A stretch of DNA of 64,000 bases from Intrasporangium flavum (GCF_001956915.1 NZ_MLJO01000016.1:1-64000), one strand, 5' to 3'; positions 26,101-36,087 are shown, numbered from the stretch's first letter. The notes: generated from the sequence alone by a model not told the origin. Numbers and translations: made by a program.

Positions 26101-26996
26101 GGTCGAACCACCGCGGCGTCGTGGTGCGCTCCTCGACGAGCGCGCCGGCCCGCACCACGGCGAGCGGCTCGCACCGCCTCGGCGCGACCACCGGTGCGGG
26201 CGCCACCGACGTCGTCGTGCCCGTGCCGCTCGAGTCGCTCGAGGAGACCGCCCTGACGACGCCACCGGCCGCCGCCTCGACCTCGACGGTGCTCGAGCGG
26301 GGGGCCCGGGCCTCGGGCCGCTCACCGGTGGCCGTGTGGTTCACCCGGCCCGTGGCCACCGACCCGGTCGACGTGACGCTCCGGCTCATCGACCCGTTCG
26401 GGCGCACCACCGAACGCACCGTCACGGTGCCGGGCTGGGTGCCGCCGCCGCCCTTCACGGTGACGATCACCGGGTTGGTCGCGCGGCCGACCGGCGTGCT
26501 CGCCGCCGTCGAGACCGACGCGCCGACGGCCGCCGCGGAGGGCGTCGTCCTGCACGTGCGGGCGCTCAAGCGTCGGTTCGGGCCGGTCGTCGGGCCGGTC
26601 GCTGGGCCGGTCGTCGGGCCGCTGCCGCCGGACCGTCCCCTGCCGCCGGTGGGACCGGTCGTCGGGCCGCTGCCCCCCGTGGGCCCGCTGCGTCCGCCCC
26701 TGGTGCATCCGCCCGTCGGACCACTGACGCCGGCCGGTCCGCTGGGCCCGGTGCGGCCGCCGATCGGGCCGCTGTTCCCGCTCGTCGTCGTCGCGAGCGC
26801 CGACTTCGTGCTGGCCGACATCCCGGTGGGCCTGCCGCTCTTCCCGGCCGACGGCCAGGTGCACGCGGTGCGGGTCAAGGGGCTGGCCGGCACGCGGCGC
26901 TACGCCGTGTGGTTCCCGGCGGTCGCACCGCTCACCGTCGAGGTCGTCGTCGAGTCGCCGGACGGGCGCACGGCTCGCGCCTCGAGCAGCGTCTGA
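23133..26996 (+). CDS. Second giant protein of the operon (1287 aa), Pro/Gly-rich C-terminal segment
   Basis: ATG 23133 overlaps the previous stop by one base (TGATG) and follows GGGAGGTGGAGG, so it is translated in step with the 2244-aa protein. There is no signal peptide or membrane helix. The N-terminal 60 residues look helical and charged, followed by HVWWACSPRLG. The rest is a chain of strand-rich modules with Pro linkers, possibly fibronectin-like; no domain is certain. Residues about 1149-1215 are low-complexity Pro/Gly/Val (units such as GPVVGPLPP), partly repeated at DNA level near 26580. A final strand-rich segment ends in ASSSV, followed by a strong terminator. No homologue is recognised. 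Tight coupling suggests it works with the upstream protein. Confidence 0.85.
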   Translation: MALLASSRLFRAEAMRLDWGRVIEAQVEQVHRSQSPLADTLMPAGRQLEEAKRRSRDLHVWWACSPRLGLPRAPFTVWARVPKDPLAKVATVTAPGGSGGAPITAWRVEAAVVELSVAPVDAARPVRVTLHRLTGSLADVVAAAVVPAGSGPTKVGLRCSGATFARVDNASVTAVRIRSLVDVVNDPGWQRLEVVGVPAEQPWPATDYDTTDQGFVHDLKAPRDAAVDRLVRGAPPLGWSPMTQSGRAAPPWVSADPDGLVKEVQVELLPELEPLYRASVPEWTQRTLEETRAVAGPSNGTRTSSLDTSAVIRPLSLLMLPAQTDPLLNLATGFGTTYTVDTKLPFDGWPDIAERLDFMVTADYARTPPPGRRKGTFAAYAPVVGPHTATAPPTALTAGRAGLVGPQHPDDPWRESVRVSWDALPTTVSFGRVSAGVLARWDASSLTSECLAPPRDSGGVRPLTLSPDGPEGDPGHDRIAFVDGAADIPIGSGGRDVGYAATLVDIHGLWSAWRDVPYAGDEPGPQAPRVISLALDSTFTGNAAACPSSLRLEAAVDWSERTPAQVVGVALFFPMGSASTPPPAGLDPDLATPAGCFRRDFALGFPTDTPVPSGCSVTCLSADGTEMVLAGPGQGDGGRRYALQVPIPSLDWTPTQRWGVQVWLRSHLTVGASPTPWVPGAPNPARAVAASPVPVTPLPPPAPPGVPLGSTLDAQGCSHVRVRWSLPAGAPVRSSIVWEVSETALVKAAGGLYTPPPVPVGSAGSPSPGLRLAALWDAYDRMDDTARRAAFRRLAEVDASVTAHDVQLPKGSTDIHLFTVTTQTMTGIEPPWPGTGTADAHLHLQAAIAPRLRRPAPPLVRATPNDDGTVTLALFSASRIPVDRFLVFATRSEAAARDRESMGPPVASVTATAGGPDPVTGSPVYEGSWTGSLGVAAWDPWLVRAVARPVDTLPVEGVRGQTSDASDVVSVLVPPAGPPDLDVPTAEIWGSNHRGVVVRSSTSAPARTTASGSHRLGATTGAGATDVVVPVPLESLEETALTTPPAAASTSTVLERGARASGRSPVAVWFTRPVATDPVDVTLRLIDPFGRTTERTVTVPGWVPPPPFTVTITGLVARPTGVLAAVETDAPTAAAEGVVLHVRALKRRFGPVVGPVAGPVVGPLPPDRPLPPVGPVVGPLPPVGPLRPPLVHPPVGPLTPAGPLGPVRPPIGPLFPLVVVASADFVLADIPVGLPLFPADGQVHAVRVKGLAGTRRYAVWFPAVAPLTVEVVVESPDGRTARASSSV

Positions 26997-27012
26997 GCAG
27001 CGTCCGAGACGC

Positions 27013-27049
27013 AGGAGGGCCCGGCACCGAAATGGTGCCGGGCCCTCCT
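27013..27049. terminator. Strong bidirectional terminator after the giant operon
   Basis: A perfect 16-bp stem with a GAAAT loop lies between the convergent stops of the giant operon (26996) and katG (27104). Confidence 0.85.
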
Positions 27050-27060
27050 CACGCGCCGGG

Positions 27061-27100
27061 ACGCGTCAGCACGCGACAGCACGCGTCAGCACGCGTCAGG
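27061..27100. repeat. 10-bp tandem repeat (4 copies) next to the katG stop
   Basis: Four consecutive 10-mers ACGCGTCAGC (one with a T-to-A change, the last ending in G) sit between the terminator and the katG stop codon. Confidence 0.85.
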
Positions 27101-27103
27101 CGG

Positions 27104-29840
<2,737 letters not shown>

Positions 29841-29860
29841 AGCCAGAGTCTTCCGGGTTA

Positions 29861-29877
29861 ACTTGAACAAATCAAGT
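29861..29877. promoter_or_regulatory. FurA-type operator
   Basis: ACTTGA-N5-TCAAGT, a perfect inverted repeat in a locally AT-rich patch, lies 21 nt upstream of the furA start codon. It is the expected place for an autoregulatory Fur box. Confidence 0.7.
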
Positions 29878-30019
29878 CTTCATGGCCACGTCTCGGAACG
29901 CGGCGGCGACGCCCCCGTGACCGCGTCCCCTGCGACGCGCGCCGTACGATGCGCATGGACCGACGCACGGGCCCGCTCCGCCCGGAGGCGGGCCCACACC
30001 GCACAGCCGGGGGCAGCGC

Positions 30020-31318
30020 ATGTCACCAGAGAACGGCAGCCGCGAGTCCCCGGCACGCCGCCTCGCCGCCTGGGCCTGGCCCGGCCACCCCGCCACGTGG
30101 CGCGAGGTGCCGGCGCGGCTGCGACCCACGCTCGGCACGGTGCTCCGGCTCACGGCGGCAGCCGTCGCCGCCTACGTGCTGTCGCAGGTGATCACCCCCG
30201 GCACCCCCGACCTCACCGGCCCGCTCACGGCGCTGCTCGTCGTGCAGGCGTCGGCCTTCTCGACGATCAGGATGGGTGCGGTGCGGGTCGGCGCCGTGCT
30301 GTCCGGCGTCCTCGTCGCCACGCTGCTGTCGACGTGGATCGGCCTGACCTGGTGGAGTCTCGGCGCCGCGATCGCCGCCTCGCTGCTGCTCGCCAAGGTG
30401 CTGCGCCTCGGCGAGCAGGCCCTCGAGACGCCGATCAGCGCCATGCTGATCCTCGGGGTGAGCAACCACGACGTGGCGTCCGAGACCCGGATCGTCAACA
30501 CCCTCATCGGCGCCGCGGTCGGGATCGCCTTCAACGTCGTCTACCCGCCGGCCATGCCGATCGGCCAGGCGCGCCAGGACCTGCTGCGCGTCGTCGAGGC
30601 AGGCGCCGCCGCCCTGGACCACGCGGCCGATGCCCTCGAGGCGGGTCCGGTGAGCCGCGAGCAGGTCACGGGTTGGGTCGACCGCGTGCGCTCGGCGAAC
30701 CGCGAGGTGGCCCGGGCCACCGAGACGATCGGCCACCTCAAGGAGAGCCGTCGCTTCAACCCGCGGGCCCTCGGCACCGTCGACGTCGAGCCCGTGCTGG
30801 CCTCGGCCCTCGACACCCTGGAGCAGTGCCTGCTCGCCATCCGCGCGCTCTTCACGCTCCTGCTCGCGGAGCTGCCCCGGGAGGACGCCCCCGAGGACCC
30901 CTACGGCGACGAGCTGCGCACGGCGTTCGGCGTGGTCCTGCACGACACGGCCGACTGCCTGCGCGCCTTCGGCGGCTTCGTCGTCGCGGAGTCGGAGGGG
31001 CGCGAGCAGGACACCGACACGGCCCTGGCCGAGAGCCTCGACATCCTCCGCGAGACCCAGGCCATCCTCACCGAGCTCGTCCTCGTGCGGGCCAGGGAGG
31101 ACACGTCGTCGTGGCTCCTGCGCGGCTCCATCCTCGCGGCGGTCCAGCAGGTGCTGGCCCGGCTCGACCTGGAGGACCGGGCCCGCGTGCACGAGCAGTG
31201 GAAGGAGGAGCAGCGTCGCCGTCCGCTGGCGCACCTGCCCCGGATCGTCCACGACGCCCTCCCCCACCCGGACCGGCCCTACCCGCGCGGGCTCCGGCCG
31301 GGTCGCGGCCGACGCTGA
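30020..31318 (+). CDS. FUSC/aromatic acid exporter family membrane protein
   Basis: A 432-aa protein with an N-terminal block of about six hydrophobic helices (roughly residues 38-175, including LTAAAVAAYVLSQVI, VGAVLSGVLVATLLS and TLIGAAVGIAFNVVY). A long cytoplasmic, helical, charged C-terminal half follows. This is the half-size FUSC (ArAE/DUF939-type) layout of putative exporters of aromatic acids or other organic anions. ATG 30020 follows GGGGGC. It is divergent from furA; a TACGAT near 29943 could be its -10. Substrate unknown. Confidence 0.8.
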   Translation: MSPENGSRESPARRLAAWAWPGHPATWREVPARLRPTLGTVLRLTAAAVAAYVLSQVITPGTPDLTGPLTALLVVQASAFSTIRMGAVRVGAVLSGVLVATLLSTWIGLTWWSLGAAIAASLLLAKVLRLGEQALETPISAMLILGVSNHDVASETRIVNTLIGAAVGIAFNVVYPPAMPIGQARQDLLRVVEAGAAALDHAADALEAGPVSREQVTGWVDRVRSANREVARATETIGHLKESRRFNPRALGTVDVEPVLASALDTLEQCLLAIRALFTLLLAELPREDAPEDPYGDELRTAFGVVLHDTADCLRAFGGFVVAESEGREQDTDTALAESLDILRETQAILTELVLVRAREDTSSWLLRGSILAAVQQVLARLDLEDRARVHEQWKEEQRRRPLAHLPRIVHDALPHPDRPYPRGLRPGRGRR

Positions 31319-31367
31319 GCAGTGCCCACCAGGGAGCCGAAACGAGCAGGCAGAAGAAGGTCGGGGC

Positions 31368-32102
31368 CTACGAACCCTCCGCGACGAGCTCGACCTCGAA
31401 CCCCTCGCCGCTCTCGAGGTAGGCCGCGTAGTGCTCCGGGCCGCCCGCGTACGGGTGCCGGTCCTCGAACATCAGCGACCACCCGCCCTCGGCGCACGCC
31501 TCGACGAGCGCGTCGACCTCGGCACGCGAACCGCCATGGAAGGCAAGGTGGTTCAGCCCCGCACGCTTGCGCTCGTGCCTGCCCTTCTCGACGTCGGGAC
31601 CGCTCTCGACCACGACGTAGAGCGAGCCGAGCTCCCACGCCTGGCCGTGGCCCCAGTCGTCGCCGAGGGTGTAGCCGAGCCGGCCGAGCAGCCAGCCCCA
31701 CTCGCGCCCGGCCGCGGCGATGTCCTCGACCCAGATCTCGACGTGGTGCAGCCCGCCGCGCGTGCCGGCGCCGCCCCCACCCGGAGCCGGCATGCCCCCG
31801 AAGTCCCAGCGTGCCGCGCCCATGGCGGCACGGGCCCCCTCGACGAGCCCGCGCACCATCGGGGTGCCCTCGGCGCGCCAGTGCTCGAGCGCCTCGTCCT
31901 CGAGGCCCTGCGGCGGCCGGCCGTCGGAGCGGATGACCCGCCACCACGGCACGTCGGAGCCGTACCGGCTCATCACCGAGCCGACGGTCCGCGGCCCCAT
32001 CCCGCCGAGCCGCTTGGCGACGTCGCCGTAGGCGAGCACCCGACCTGACGGGATCGACGCGACGAGCGTGAGCACGCGGTCGGCGTGGTCCTCGAGAGCC
32101 AC
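31368..32102 (-). CDS. Alkyltransferase-like (ATL) domain fused to a VOC/glyoxalase-like domain
   Basis: A 244-aa fusion. Residues 1-100 form the DNA-binding domain of O6-alkylguanine alkyltransferases, but the active-site PCHRV is PWWRV (VPWWRVIRSDG), making it an alkyltransferase-like protein that binds alkylated bases without removing the alkyl group. Residues about 117-244, after a Gly-rich linker, form a single VOC (glyoxalase/bleomycin-resistance) domain (LHHVEIWVEDI... HLAFHGGSRAEVD... EVELVAEGS). GTG 32102 follows AAAGGA. It is in line with moeZ, 73 nt downstream. ATL beside moeZ is conserved in actinobacteria (compare Rv3204); the VOC fusion is unusual. The frame is continuous, so it is not a sequencing join. 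Confidence 0.88.
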   Translation of the reverse strand: MALEDHADRVLTLVASIPSGRVLAYGDVAKRLGGMGPRTVGSVMSRYGSDVPWWRVIRSDGRPPQGLEDEALEHWRAEGTPMVRGLVEGARAAMGAARWDFGGMPAPGGGGAGTRGGLHHVEIWVEDIAAAGREWGWLLGRLGYTLGDDWGHGQAWELGSLYVVVESGPDVEKGRHERKRAGLNHLAFHGGSRAEVDALVEACAEGGWSLMFEDRHPYAGGPEHYAAYLESGEGFEVELVAEGS

Positions 32103-32175
32103 CGGGGTCCTTTCGGGAGAGGGACGTTCAGGGCACAGCCTGCCCGACGCGTCGGCCGGGCGGGCGGCAGGCGGC

Positions 32176-33354
32176 TCAGTACTCCGGCTGGGAAGGGTCG
32201 ATCTCGCGCACGTACGCGACGACGCCACCGGAGACGTTCGCGACGTCGGAGAACCCGGCCCGCAGCGCGAGGCGGGTCGCCTCGGCGGACCGGCCACCGA
32301 CCTTGCAGTGGATGAGGACGCGTCGGTCGCGGGGCAGCTGCTCGAAGGCCTCGCCCGAGCGGAAGAGGTCGAGGTGGATCGGCACCGCCCCGGGGATCGC
32401 GGCGATCGCCCGCTCCTCCTCGCCGCGCACGTCGACGAGCAGCGGCGGCGCGTCGCCGCGCAGCTCGGTGGCCATCTCCTGCACCGTGACGGCCGGCAGG
32501 GCGTCCTCGTCGTCGTGCGCCGCCCCGGGCACGCCGCAGAACTGCACGTAGTCGATGAGCTCGGTGACCGTCGGCTCGTCGCCGCACACCGGGCACTCCG
32601 GGTCGCGGCGCACCGTCAGGGTGTCCCACGTCTGGCGCAGCGCGTCGTGCACGAGCATCCGGCCCGTCAGGGGCTCGCCGATGCCGAGGAGCAGCTTGAT
32701 CGCCTCGGTGGACTGCACCGATCCGACCGCCGCGCAGAGCACGCCGAGCACCCCGCCCTCGGCGCAGCTCGGCACCGAGCCGGGCGGCGGCGGGTCGGGG
32801 AACACGCAGCGGTAGCAGGGCCCGTGGCCGGCCCACCACACCGACACCTGGCCGTCGAAGCGCAGGATCGAGCCCCACACGTGCGGCTTGCCGAGCATGA
32901 CGCAGGCGTCGTTGACGAGGTAGCGCGTCGGGAAGTTGTCGGTGCCGTCGACGACGAGGTCGTAGCCCCTGATGATCTCCAGGGCGTTGGAGGAGTCGAG
33001 GGCGACGTCGTGGCGCACGACGGTGACGTGCGGGTTGACCCGGTGCACCGACGCCTCGGCCGACTCGGTCTTGGGCCGGCCGATGTCGGCGTCGGAGTGG
33101 ATGACCTGCCGGTGCAGGTTGGTGAGGTCGACGACGTCGGCGTCGACGACGCCGATGGTGCCGACGCCGGCCGCCGCGAGGTAGAGCAGCGCGGGCGACC
33201 CGAGGCCGCCGGCGCCGACGACGAGGACCCGTGCGGCGGCAAGCCGTTCCTGCCCCTCGAGGCGGACGTCGGGCAGCAGGACGTGCCGCGCGTAGCGCGT
33301 CGTCTCGGCCCTCGACAACGGGCGACCCGTCTTGACCAGCGGATCCGTCGACAT
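32176..33354 (-). CDS. moeZ: Adenylyltransferase/sulfurtransferase MoeZ
   Basis: A 392-aa protein with an N-terminal E1-like adenylation domain (VVGAGGLGSPALLYLAAAG; VDGTDNFPTRYLVND; Cys pairs CYRC and CPVC) and a C-terminal rhodanese domain with active-site loop HCKVGGRS. It activates the C-terminus of ubiquitin-like sulfur carriers (MoaD, CysO and others) and loads sulfur for molybdopterin, cysteine or thiotemplate synthesis. ATG 33354 has TACGGT 6 nt upstream, suggesting a leaderless mRNA. It is followed by the ATL-VOC gene and is divergent from a TetR gene with a shared palindrome. Confidence 0.95.
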   Translation of the reverse strand: MSTDPLVKTGRPLSRAETTRYARHVLLPDVRLEGQERLAAARVLVVGAGGLGSPALLYLAAAGVGTIGVVDADVVDLTNLHRQVIHSDADIGRPKTESAEASVHRVNPHVTVVRHDVALDSSNALEIIRGYDLVVDGTDNFPTRYLVNDACVMLGKPHVWGSILRFDGQVSVWWAGHGPCYRCVFPDPPPPGSVPSCAEGGVLGVLCAAVGSVQSTEAIKLLLGIGEPLTGRMLVHDALRQTWDTLTVRRDPECPVCGDEPTVTELIDYVQFCGVPGAAHDDEDALPAVTVQEMATELRGDAPPLLVDVRGEEERAIAAIPGAVPIHLDLFRSGEAFEQLPRDRRVLIHCKVGGRSAEATRLALRAGFSDVANVSGGVVAYVREIDPSQPEY

Positions 33355-33360
33355 GCCATC

Positions 33361-33380
33361 ACCGTACTGCTCGGTATGGT
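33361..33380. promoter_or_regulatory. Palindrome covering both -10 boxes of moeZ and tetR
   Basis: ACCGTAC-N6-GTATGGT is a 7-bp inverted repeat with one mismatch. Its left arm is the moeZ -10 (TACGGT on minus) and its right arm contains TATGGT, a -10 for the divergent tetR gene. It is a candidate operator for that TetR protein. Confidence 0.55.
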
Positions 33381-33446
33381 GAGAAACGACACGGTCGTCT
33401 GCGCCCGCGGACGACGCGCACCACACAGAGAGTGCCCCCAGGACGC

Positions 33447-34121
33447 ATGGCAGACGAGACCACCCCGCCGGGCCGCGGACAGCGGCTCCCCCGCTCCGAG
33501 CGACGCGCGCAGCTGCTCGAGGCGGCGCTGTCCGTCTTCGTCGAGAACGGCTACCACGCGGCGGCCATGGACGACATCGCCGCCCGAGCAGGCGTGTCCA
33601 AGCCCGTTCTCTACCAGCACTTCCCGGGCAAGCTCGAGCTCTACCTCGCACTCATCGACCAGCACGCCGGCGAGCTGGAGCAGCTCGTCCGCGACGCGCT
33701 CGCCCTGGCCGACAACAAGGCCCGCATCAACACGATGACGCGCGCCTACTTCGACTTCGTCGGCAAGGAGGGTGCGGCCTTCCGCCTCATCTTCGAGTCC
33801 GACCTCGCCAACGAGCCGGCGGTCCGCGCCCGCCTCGACCAGATCGACCTCACCTGCGCCGAGGCGATGGCCGAGATCATCAGCAGCGAGACGTCGATGA
33901 CGCGCGAGGAGGCCGTCCTCGTCGGGGTCGCCTTCGTCGGGCTCGCCCAGACCTCGGCACGGCACTGGCTCACCCACGAGGCCAGCCTGTCCAAGGAGAC
34001 GGCGGTGCGCATCACCGGCTCCCTGATCCGCCGCGGCTTCGGCGCCTTCCCGCGCTCGGCCGCCGGGTCCGAGGGCGCGTCCGGCACGTCGCGGGAATCC
34101 GTCGGCAGCACCGCTGGTTAA
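33447..34121 (+). CDS. TetR-family transcriptional regulator
   Basis: A 224-aa regulator. The N-terminal helix-turn-helix (RRAQLLEAALSVFVENGYHA, MDDIAARAGVSKPVLYQHFP) is canonical TetR; the helical ligand domain follows, with a Ser-rich tail. ATG 33447 with AGGAC upstream is preferred over an in-frame ATG 15 nt earlier. It is divergent from moeZ and upstream of the DUF3107 gene, the order of Rv3208 and Rv3208A in M. tuberculosis. It may repress itself and moeZ through the palindrome at 33361-33380 (inference). Ligand unknown. Confidence 0.9.
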   Translation: MADETTPPGRGQRLPRSERRAQLLEAALSVFVENGYHAAAMDDIAARAGVSKPVLYQHFPGKLELYLALIDQHAGELEQLVRDALALADNKARINTMTRAYFDFVGKEGAAFRLIFESDLANEPAVRARLDQIDLTCAEAMAEIISSETSMTREEAVLVGVAFVGLAQTSARHWLTHEASLSKETAVRITGSLIRRGFGAFPRSAAGSEGASGTSRESVGSTAG

Positions 34122-34189
34122 GGTGGCCACAGGCGCAGGTCCCCGGCCCGCGCACCCACCGATGGACGAAGCGAGAAAGCAGGTTTGAC

Positions 34190-34414
34190 GTGGAGGTCCG
34201 CATCGGCGTGCAGAACGTGGCACGCGAGATCACCTTCGAGACGACGCTGAGCTCCGAGGAGCTGCTGGCCGCCGTCAAGGCCGCCCGCACGAGCGGCGAC
34301 GTCCTCGAGCTCACCGACGACAAGGGCGGCCGCGTGCTCGTCCCCGTCGCGTCGCTCGGCTACGTGACGACCGGTGCCGAGCGTCGCAGCGGCGTCGGCT
34401 TCGGCGCCTCCTGA
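34190..34414 (+). CDS. DUF3107 family protein
   Basis: A 74-aa protein beginning VEVRIGVQNVAREI and containing LLAAVKAARTSGDVLELTDDKG, the pattern of the actinobacterial DUF3107 family (TB9.4/Rv3208A-like). GTG 34190 lies 68 nt after the tetR stop, with an A/G-rich stretch upstream. It probably shares a transcript with tetR. Function unknown; conservation next to the TetR gene suggests a functional link. Confidence 0.88.
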   Translation: MEVRIGVQNVAREITFETTLSSEELLAAVKAARTSGDVLELTDDKGGRVLVPVASLGYVTTGAERRSGVGFGAS

Positions 34415-34539
34415 CCCGAGCACCCGGAGCCCGGTCGAGCCGGTCGCAGGCCGGGAGGCGCCGCACGGCGTCGCCCGGCCGCGACCGGGTACGGACGGGG
34501 CACGGTCCCCGTGGTCCCCGGCACGGAGGAGGAGCCAGC

Positions 34540-34809
34540 ATGACCGCAACCCTCGTCGCGGCCCTCGTCGCGGGAGCCCTCGTCGGTCCCCTCGCCCGTG
34601 CCGCGCTGCCCGGCCGTGACGACACGAGCGTCACCACGAGCGTCGTCCTCGGCGCGTTCGGGGCCCTCGTCGGCGCCTGGATCTACAAGGCCGCCTCGGG
34701 CTCACTGACGTCCGGCATCGACTGGACCTCGTTCCTCATCGGTGTCGTCGTCGCGGCGGCGCTCATCGTCGGCTACGGCATGGTCGCGAGCGACGGCCGC
34801 CGTCGCTGA
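34540..34809 (+). CDS. GlsB/YeaQ/YmgE-like small membrane protein
   Basis: An 89-aa protein with three hydrophobic segments (about residues 4-20, 33-48 and 64-82) separated by short loops, the pattern of GlsB/YeaQ/YmgE-type stress membrane proteins. ATG 34540 follows GGAGGAGG at good spacing. It lies 234 bp upstream of a second protein of the same size and topology, so the two look like a paralogous pair. Family members accumulate in stationary phase or stress; the molecular role is not established. Confidence 0.75.
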   Translation: MTATLVAALVAGALVGPLARAALPGRDDTSVTTSVVLGAFGALVGAWIYKAASGSLTSGIDWTSFLIGVVVAAALIVGYGMVASDGRRR

Positions 34810-35043
34810 CGCCGCACCACCGCACCTGTGCCGCAACGCCGTTCGCGACCGAATCGTCCTGAATCGTCTGGGCCGCGAGGCTCGCTGATCGACGAACCCC
34901 ACATGGGGGTACGTGCCGGTTACGAACAATTCACCGTCACATCCACCACATCAGACTTATCTGGTGGGAGATTGACGCTGTTGGATCTATGTCTGCCACC
35001 CGCAGACTGAGTGGTCGCTATGGGCGATCAGAAGGAGCACAAC
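34810..35043. other. Intergenic region, less GC-rich, before the second GlsB-like gene
   Basis: The 234 bp are noticeably more AT-rich than the surroundings. They contain a direct repeat GAATCGTC (twice near 34850-34870), TTGACG at 34972 and a small hairpin GTCTGC-N5-GCAGAC about 30 nt before the next ribosome binding site. A stress-type promoter is likely but no pair of boxes stands out. Confidence 0.4.
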
Positions 35044-35307
35044 ATGTTGTGGACCATCATCGTGGCCATCGTCGTCGGTGCGATCATCGGCGCTCTGGGC
35101 CGGCTCCTCGTTCCCGGCAAGCAGAACATCTCTCTGCTCGTCACCATCCTCATCGGCATCGTTGCCAACGTCATCGTCACGTTCATCGTTCGCCAGTTCG
35201 GCTACTCGAACGCCAGCGGCATCGCGTGGATCCCCCTGATCCTCGGGGCGGTCGTCGCAGCGATCATCATCGTGATCTACGGACGGGTCACCCACAAGAC
35301 CGTCTGA
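35044..35307 (+). CDS. GlsB/YeaQ/YmgE-like small membrane protein (second copy)
   Basis: An 87-aa protein almost entirely composed of three hydrophobic helices (MLWTIIVAIVVGAIIGALGR..., LLVTILIGIVANVIVTFIV, ILGAVVAAIIIVIYG) with a short basic turn PGKQN after the first, matching GlsB/transglycosylase-associated family proteins. ATG 35044 is preceded by AAGGAG. Codon use is less GC-biased than in neighbouring genes, as is common for highly expressed small stress proteins. A 19-bp terminator follows directly. Confidence 0.85.
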   Translation: MLWTIIVAIVVGAIIGALGRLLVPGKQNISLLVTILIGIVANVIVTFIVRQFGYSNASGIAWIPLILGAVVAAIIIVIYGRVTHKTV

Positions 35308-35315
35308 CCCGCGGC

Positions 35316-35357
35316 ATGACGGAAGGGCCCGACCGGACGGTCGGGCCCTTCCGTCAT
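35316..35357. terminator. 19-bp bidirectional terminator
   Basis: Perfect 19-bp arms with a 4-nt loop lie between the second GlsB-like gene and the convergent ferritin-like gene. It is among the strongest hairpins in the window. Confidence 0.88.
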
Positions 35358-35388
35358 TCCCGCACCTGCCGGTGCGCACCGGCGCCGG

Positions 35389-36081
35389 TCAGGCGGACAG
35401 GCCGAGCCGCTCCATCCGACGCGTGTGCTCGTCGGTGAGCCGGGCGAACATCCGGCCCAGCTCGGCGAGGTCGGCGCCCGGGCGGCCGGGCGCCCCGACG
35501 AGGATGCCGGCCAGGGAGTCGCGCTCGACCCCGACGCGCTGCGCCTGGGTGATCGCCTCCCCGACGAGGCGGCGCCCCCACAGCGCGAGGCGCCCACCGA
35601 CGCGCGGGTCGGCCGCGATGGCCTCGCGCACGACGGTGACGGCGAAGTCGGCCTGGCCGGTGTCCTCGAGGACCCCGAGGACGAGGGCCTGGGTGTCGGG
35701 GTCGACGTACTGGGCGATCTCCCGGTAGAAGTCCTGGGCGATGCCGTCACCGACGTAGGCCTTGACGACGCCCTCGAGCCAGTCGGAGGGCTTGGTGCGC
35801 TCGTGGAAGAAGTCGACGGCGGGGACGAACGGCTCCATCGCTTCCTCGGGCGTCACCCCGAGCGCCGCGAGACGGTCGCTCAGCACCTCGTAGTTGCGCA
35901 GCTCGTGCGCCGCCAGCCGCGCGAGCGCCGCGCTGTGCCGCAGCGTCGGGGCCAGCTCGGCGTCGCGCGCGAGCTGGCTGAAGGCGCGCAGCTCGCCGTA
36001 GGCGAGGACGCCGAGCAGGTCGGTGACCGCCGCGAGGTAGCCGGGGTCGTCGGTGGGCGTCGTCGGGGCCGCATCGCTCAT
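35389..36081 (-). CDS. Ferritin-like-fold protein (Rv3210c-type)
   Basis: A 230-aa all-helical protein starting MSDAAPTTPTDDPGYLAAVTD, with Glu/His spaced as in a four-helix ferritin-like bundle (GVLAYGELRAFSQLAR, LAAHELRNYEVL, DFYREIAQYVD). It corresponds by position and length to the ferritin-like protein Rv3210c upstream of rhlE. Whether it binds a di-iron centre is uncertain. ATG 36081 has TAGGTT 6 nt upstream, fitting a leaderless transcript. It is divergent from rhlE. Confidence 0.8.
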   Translation of the reverse strand: MSDAAPTTPTDDPGYLAAVTDLLGVLAYGELRAFSQLARDAELAPTLRHSAALARLAAHELRNYEVLSDRLAALGVTPEEAMEPFVPAVDFFHERTKPSDWLEGVVKAYVGDGIAQDFYREIAQYVDPDTQALVLGVLEDTGQADFAVTVVREAIAADPRVGGRLALWGRRLVGEAITQAQRVGVERDSLAGILVGAPGRPGADLAELGRMFARLTDEHTRRMERLGLSA

Positions 36082-36087
36082 GCGACC

